Made by a program: the position numbers and the translations under genes. A stretch of 64,000 nucleotides of DNA from Spirodela intermedia (Eukaryota > Streptophyta > Magnoliopsida > Alismatales > Araceae): positions 811,001 to 875,000 of the forward strand of contig LR746281.1 of the NCBI GenBank assembly GCA_902729315.2, given 5' to 3'. The notes beneath the pieces were generated by a model that had not been told where the DNA came from, made no database searches, and worked only from the letters and a program-made list of their open reading frames with translations. Position 1 is the first letter of the stretch. Each line of letters starts with the position of its first letter. Shown in pieces: positions 57,785 to 64,000 of the stretch.

Positions 57785-58012
57785 TGCCCTCACCACCTGG
57801 GAGCTTCTCTTTAAAGGGACCGGCCTTCCTTGTGAACCCTCCCTCCCTCTCCTTTAACTTAGCTTCTGTGGTGGCCCAAGATTGTAAATTTGTCTTCTCA
57901 TGATATCACCTATCATTGCCTGACTGGGCAGATGATTCCTGAGCTTGTGTATATCATCATTAACCCATTTGAGCTTTTCTTCTACTAGTAGTCTCAACAC
58001 ATGCCCCACCGA

Positions 58013-58083
<71 letters not shown>

Positions 58084-58257
58084 AGCCTGTTGATAACCCA
58101 GATAACCAAGTAAATCAAACGAACGATGAAGCAAACCAAAAGCAGAAAATATCCAGGTAGCCACAACAAAGGAGCAAACGGACGGGAGTCGAGGGTAAAA
58201 GCCGAGAGTGCAGCCCCAAGCAAAGGTCTCTCTCTCCACACTAGAAGACCACAAATC
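57785..58257. other. Convergent intergenic region between NC2-beta and AGO1
   Basis: 473 bp that must hold both 3' UTRs. It contains the 64-nt CT tract at 58017-58080. No canonical AATAAA is evident for either gene. Confidence 0.6.
58017..58080 (+). repeat. (CT)32 microsatellite between convergent genes
   Basis: Uninterrupted for 64 nt. In AGO1 transcripts it would read as GA, in NC2-beta read-through transcripts as CU. Confidence 0.92.
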
Positions 58258-61200
58258 TCAGCAGTAGAACATGACGCGCTTGACATTCTCCTTGAGAGCC
58301 GGGAGGGGCCTCACGGCGGAGCTGGGTGGCGTGCGGGTGCTACGCGGCCCTGCGGCGGCGGCGGCGCCGCGGGTGGCGGCGGCGGCGCTGGTCATCGACC
58401 CGCTGTCGGAGGTCTCCGGCTCCATGTAGAAGCGAGCCCGGAAAGCAGCCAAGTGCGCGTAGTACGCGGGAGGCACTGCAGAGATACAAAATACCAAAAG
58501 CCCTCTACCTCTCAGAAAAAACCCACAAGAGAAGAAGAAACTTGGTGGATTAAGAGCAGCTTTTACCTATGGAGACGGAGCGGGTGCACCTCGCGTAGCT
58601 GAGAGAAGAGAAGAGAAGAAAAATCCCAGAGTGTTAAGCCTTGTTGGATGCGGGAGGGCGGGGAGCTGTTCAGGGGAGAGAACGAACAGGAGGAGAGGGA
58701 GGGTTTCTTACGTGTAGCAGAGGTTGTTGGTGAGGGATTGCAGGCCGTCCGCCGTGAACTTGTTCTCGTCCCACAGGACGTGGTAGTGAGCCGGACGGCT
58801 CGTGCCCTGGACACACAAACTCGCAGCCTCAGTGCACCCACAGGGATGGATATTATGGGCAAAGGAAGAGAGAGATGGAGAGGAAATTGAGAAGGGGAGC
58901 TTACTTGGATGCCAGCATGGCTGCACAAGTAGAAATCAAACTCGGTGGGGTGGCAAATCTTGGAGTCGACGACGGTGCCTGTAAATTTACAAGAAAATTA
59001 TCGGAATATGAACAGAGAGAGAGAGAGAAGAAGGGGGGGGGGAGGGTGTGGAGGTGGAGAAGCTGTAGTCATCTAACCAGGTAGTATGTTGCCGCTCCTG
59101 TCGACCGAGTGATGATCGTTGTGGTTGTTGGCGAAGAGCCGGGTGTGGTGGCGCTTTTGGACGACCACGAAGGTCACCGGCGGCTGGTAATTCGGTTCCA
59201 GGGAAGCACAGGCCTGGAAGGAAGCGCCCACAGAATGGAAGATTCAATCAATGAGGGACGGAGTTGTAAAACCAAAAAAGCACAGCCTGGGAGTTCCTTG
59301 GAGCGAGAATCCGACCTTCCTGATGGCATCCAGCTCGTGAAACAGCACCTGATAGAACTGGCCTTCGCTTACCCCGTCTCTGCCACAGGAAGGACCATTA
59401 CACCGTGATCTACTGGATCTCCACTCACAAGTATCTTGACATATACGTAAAAAGAGAACGAGAGAGAGAGAGAGAGAGAGAGAGAGGTCGAGTGGGAGCA
59501 GGCACCGGTAGAAGATGATTCGTTGAGGCTTCTGCCCAGTCGCCCTCTTGAAGGAAATCAGCAGCTCCCTGGGGGGCAACACACAGAGATGGATAAAAAC
59601 GGAGTTAATCAATCAATCATTCATTCGACCCAGGTGGCTCCTTTGAGGAGCTCTGAGATGAGGGCCTTACTTTATCATGCCACCAGTGACCGTTCCTCTC
59701 ACAGGATCCTGGTAGACTTTGAAGAGATCTTCGATCAGTTCCTGACGATGAACTTGGGCGCTCACCAATCCAGCGTACTTGGTCACCTCAGGCCAATCTT
59801 GAGAGGCAACCACCTGCAAATCATCGCCATGGAAACGGTTTAGGACAAGATACTCTAAAAGATCCAAGGCCAGAAGAGACCACGGGAGATTTACAGCTGC
59901 AATCGAGGGGCTTGAGTCTTCGCCGGGATGAGGATGAGTAACATCGGCGCCGAAGATTATTGTAGGCCGGTCACTGACCAAGGGGATGCGCCCAGTTAAG
60001 GCGTCCACCAGAACGGTGTTCCTTCCCCCCACCTGATCATCAATGAGAGAGGAGTTTGACAAAATTGAAGATGTGTTTCACAGGAGCAGGAAGAGAATTC
60101 CACTTAACCAAACCTCACGGGCCGACCGACCTTTACGTTAATCTTGAGGGCGACATTTGCAAGGTACTGTTTGCTCATCCGGAACACGTGTTTGGTCAGG
60201 CAGCACTGCGATACTAAGCCGAGTTCTGTCTCGCAGATTCTCTTCAGATCCCCTGGGAGGCAAAAATAAATAATGACAGAGATTAGAGAGGGGCATCAAT
60301 GTCTGACAGAATCATTAAGAGGTTAACCGTTCTTGGCCGCTGAGACCAAAATATTTTAAGATGTGAGATTCCCCTGCCGCTCCATTGGTGAGAAGGAAAT
60401 TACCATAGAGTGAACCATTGCTGTCAGGCAAAATCACGATGAGCAGATCGAGTTCTTTGCCCTTCGGCTGGATAATGTTCATGGCATCGTTATATCTACT
60501 CTTCAGCGCCCTCTCCACCTGCTCGGGCCGGGCACTCAATAGAGGCAGTACTGGTTCCAGAGTGAAATCCTAGGAGACAGGCAATTTGATTTGCGTGAAG
60601 GAGTACGGGACAATAATGGATGCATGATGCGCAAGTTATGAGGCTGAAAGCATAGAGCGGGGGACCATACCATGCCGGAGACTTGACACATTTGAGCAAG
60701 AGCATGGCAGAAATCCCGAGCAGGAGTGTCTTGTACATTGCGTGAAAAATTGATGCAGATCCAGTTGTGAACTTTACCCCCATGGAACATTTTCTAACAT
60801 GGAAAATCCATTAAGCATTTGTCACAAAAGGAAACAATAGGTCAAACTATAATAGTAAGCGAGAAAACGTTATTATGAGTGCGAGATTGTGCAAGCACAG
60901 GGAATGGATATCACATAATTACAGCGCACATAAGCTTAAAGGTCAAAAAAACATGAAGACGAAGATCCACTGTCTGCCGAGAATAAACTGTGAAAATTGG
61001 GCGAGGCGATCGAGAAAACGATGAAAACTTCATCAATCGTGAAAATGAAAATGAAAATGAAACTAATACACGGGTTTAGGATGATACATAACATACAATG
61101 TTCCTTTGAGGAATGCGTTTCGCCAACAATTCGAATGACAATGAGAAACAGCAATGACTTAAAAATATCCATCCAAAAAAAAAGTAATAGAGATGAAAAA

Positions 61201-64000
61201 AGAAGGATAAAAACTCCCATGGTGAAAATGAAAATGAAAATGAAAAAGCACATTCAAATCTATATTCACTCAGGAATTACGGCAAGAATATGATCAGCAT
61301 AACAATACCTTATTCATCATGTTCCACTGGCCCACTCGGGGCAAACAATCTTTTTCCCTCCCAGTGTCATTATATTTGAGCTGCCAGACACAAGCACAGT
61401 GTACCAGAATCAACTACTGATCAATATTTGGAACTGAAAACCTTGCTTCTAAACTTACCCAAGGCGCAGGCAAGATGCGTGCTTCTACAGAAGCAAGTTT
61501 CTCACTGATTTTGATGCCAAACTCTTTTGCATAAGGGTCATCTTGATAGGCATTATGATGGACCGTCTGAAAGAAACAGGAAGGAGGAAAGTCATGTGCA
61601 ACACGGTCAAACAGAAGAAAACAGAACGGATCATAATCGGAAACGAAATATCCCAACAAAGTTTAAGAAACCCGTCAATTATGAAATATCAAGCACGGAG
61701 CAATTAGCCCTCAAGAGTTTTGACTGAAAAAAATTGTAAGCAATTCTTGGCTCCCCAAGAACAAGCAAGGACTCACTACTTAAGAACGATTGACATGATG
61801 CACTATACTCCATGTCCTGTCAGAATACAATGCTGAGAAAGAAACACCGTTTATGACACCTATGAATCTGAATTGCAATCACATTTGACCGCAGTACAGC
61901 ATATAACCAAATAGAAATGTTTTGTTAATGGTAAGAACAAATGCCCCAGACAGCTGGTATCGTATGGTAAACGAGGAAGAAAGGAACATCACAATATCCA
62001 AACTTGTCCAGTAATACGACCGTACAAATAGTACACTGCTGAGGGCACACCAAAGAGACTGAGTAAAAAAATGCTCAGCAGAATCAGACGACTTGGATGA
62101 AAATGAGCCCTAAATCTGGTCAAATGGCAGAACCCATCCTGACACATTGATACGGCCCAGACAACCCGGGAACGTAATACAATTCGGTAGACAGGAGACA
62201 AATGTCCTTTAACAAGATGTTAATCACCCCAATCAAAAAAATATGTTACGTGCCCACACTTCATTGGAAGTTGTGATCCTAGAAAAAATTATTAGATTCA
62301 TCAAACATGAATAATGCCATTCCTAACTCACAAGTCAGCCCGGATCTGGCAAACCAGTAAGAGAAGAAAGGTGATCTAAGAAATAACCTCAGAAGAAGTT
62401 CATTCCAAAACAAAGCTTGATAAATAACACAACAGACCTGCCACCCTACAGGCGACAGTCAGAAAAGATGAGAAACGATGGGCGTAATGTCAATAAGTCT
62501 ATGTCATCTACCTAAGCGAGCTGTTGGCTAGCAGCAGGAAATAGTCACTACACACACACATACCCACGTCCCAGTCAACTACTTAGTATAGAACGGGTGT
62601 CACGGGTGGGAATTATATAACTACTATATGCATCATCATTGCAGAAGTTCGGGGGAACTCAATTGACATCTTCTTCCAATGCCTGTATCTCTAACTAAAT
62701 TCCCGCAAATCGCGTAAAATGATATAATCTGCGGGTATGACAAAGCTTCAGGGATCGGTCTTCAATCTTGGTTCTGAAGATTATACAATTATATAAACCT
62801 ATATATAGGGGACTTTGCCGTATTGTCACCCCTGACCAAGACTGTGGACAATAAAGGAGAATGAGAAGATGAATTCCCTTCTATAGACAACTGAAATATA
62901 CACGAGCCTTCCAAAATACCTATTTAGAAAGGTAGAAAGGACTGGTCCCAACAAGAAAGTCCACCCCTAATGATAACTTTGGAATTCCACATGAAGGGAA
63001 GATGAGGCCGATGCATACACTTAAACACAAGCAAATCAGTTCAAACAACACATCGAAGGCCTAAATTTAGACTCAAGATGTATACCCGCAAGATATCACA
63101 CTCCCGGTCACTTGGTCGCTGGCAGGTAACTTTAAGAAGTTGAGTTATCTGCCTTTCATTTAATCTCTTAGAGTATCGCTGTCCCTCAACGATTTTGCAT
63201 ACCTGGTTCACAAAAAAGGGATGATTTATCGAGCAACAGTTAAGCAAATTAGCAATATACAAATAAACCAAAAAAGAATGTAAGATTTAATATTATAGCA
63301 ACTGTTTTCCCGATTTAAAATGGCGAAGACATTCCAAGACTGACCTCCATAGGAAGATAGTTTGGTCGCTGCTGATTGCCCACTTGCAAACAAGGCAATG
63401 AAGTATATTGAATAACAAATCCATATGTCTCAGAAAAGTACTGAACTACAGACTTCATTGTCCCACGATCGTCCACTGGAAATCTGTTTTTATCACGATG
63501 CATTCATAGGATACCAAAAGAATAATCAAAAATTCCAATGGTCCAGCATTACCATAATTATTCATCAAAAAAAGTCAAAGCTTAAAAGAAAATAACAACA
63601 GCAAAATATCATACGTCAGTTCTCTGGTTGCCTGTGATGTTAATCCAGATATTCGATACTTTCGACGCATGTTGCCACGATGTGTGACTTCAACCCTGAC
63701 ACCCCTAAGAGCCTTTTTGATCTGCAAAATGCCAGTGAGAAAATTCACCCACAAAATAGTGAGGAAAGGTAATAACACCATAAACTTGCTCTAAGCATAT
63801 ATATCACAGAACGATAAATTAATCCACAACTATTCTTCGCAATAATTTTCATACCAAATAAGATAAGAAGAACATAATTAAATGCTATGCCAAGTTAACC
63901 TTAAAAAAACGGTGAAAAGCAAAATGACACCGAGTAAAAGGCAGACATCATAGCAACAATGCAACGTCACAAAGCCATTGAATGGTAGATCCGATGATGA
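58258..64000 (-). CDS. AGO1: ARGONAUTE1-like protein, PAZ to C-terminus (5' part beyond right edge)
   Basis: Seventeen exons, transcript order: 63721-63615, 63483-63345, 63202-63086, 61566-61459, 61380-61309, 60793-60671, 60569-60404, 60252-60131, 60032-59895, 59813-59671, 59568-59506, 59379-59316, 59213-59078, 58978-58905, 58806-58712, 58598-58567 and 58475-58258 (TGA). They give 638 residues in frame with no stop. The visible part begins in the PAZ domain ([57 protein letters not shown]). MID follows ([20 protein letters not shown]). PIWI has slicer residues in [13 protein letters not shown] (first Asp), [16 protein letters not shown] (second Asp) and [13 protein letters not shown] (His). 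The C-terminus [11 protein letters not shown] through [18 protein letters not shown] points to AGO1 rather than AGO10 or AGO5. AGO1 loads miRNAs and cleaves target RNA. About 40% at the N-terminus, including any miR168 site, lies outside the window. Confidence 0.95.
59461..59486 (-). repeat. (CT)13 microsatellite in AGO1 intron
   Basis: GA run on the + strand, CT in the transcript, in the 126-nt intron between exons 59568-59506 and 59379-59316, 20 nt past the donor. It sits in a short intron, so length variation could affect splicing. Confidence 0.85.

Noticed and set aside
57505-57903. 132-codon ORF around the last NC2-beta exon
   Set aside because: Wrong frame over the true exon 57629-57784.
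1-64000. tRNA, rRNA or organelle-derived insert
   Set aside because: I looked for clover-leaf A/B boxes and conserved rRNA blocks and saw none by eye; a covariance-model scan would be needed to exclude a tRNA gene.

Overview
This window is nuclear DNA from a flowering plant. The genes have many short introns with GT-AG (and two GC-AG) borders. Plant-specific families are present: an INDETERMINATE-DOMAIN zinc-finger factor, a group-6-like remorin, a plant Rab5/RABF2, a plant-type AGO1, and a glutaredoxin-DEP-DUF547 protein. The spacers hold decayed Ty3/gypsy retrotransposons and very many CT/GA microsatellites. The sequence alone does not fix the species; nothing points to an organelle, a bacterium or a virus.

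Layout on the + strand: the 3' part of a Lunapark (LNP) gene, 1646-2613; PEX22, 3909-8647; a glutaredoxin-DEP-DUF547 gene, 9628-12731; a repeat block, about 13.3-21 kb, in which a nearly complete but dead Ty3/gypsy element (14731-20016, with both LTRs and a target-site duplication) sits inside the pol region of an older Ty3/gypsy element; a spacer with an ATT tract and a roughly four-unit tandem repeat (22.4-23.04 kb); a remorin gene, 23450-27248; and a second retrotransposon-derived block, about 27.5-33.4 kb. On the - strand follows RABF2 (Rab5), 38156 down to 33746. A spacer of about 9.8 kb (38.2-47.9 kb) holds many microsatellites, a dense cluster of CACGTG boxes and a G-rich tract, but no gene I can support. 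An IDD transcription factor gene (+, 47937-51656) and NC2-beta/Dr1 (+, 53927-57784) come next. Last is the 3' 60% or so of an ARGONAUTE1 gene on the - strand (stop at 58258, continuing past the right edge), convergent with NC2-beta across a 473-bp gap that carries a 64-nt CT tract.

The genes do not form a pathway: peroxisome biogenesis, ER shaping, endosomal traffic, plasma-membrane scaffolding, transcription and small-RNA silencing are placed side by side, as is normal in plant chromosomes. I found no evidence of a new multigene system. The items most worth a second look are the nested retrotransposon with a 388-bp deletion in one LTR flanked by CTTGAAG microhomology, two GC-AG introns in unrelated genes, a near-perfect 23-bp foldback in an IDD intron, a run of five CACGTG boxes in 105 bp with no gene assigned to it, and an inverted pair of LTR-like sequences. 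Exon borders were placed by eye from splice motifs and family similarity; no alignment or search could be run.
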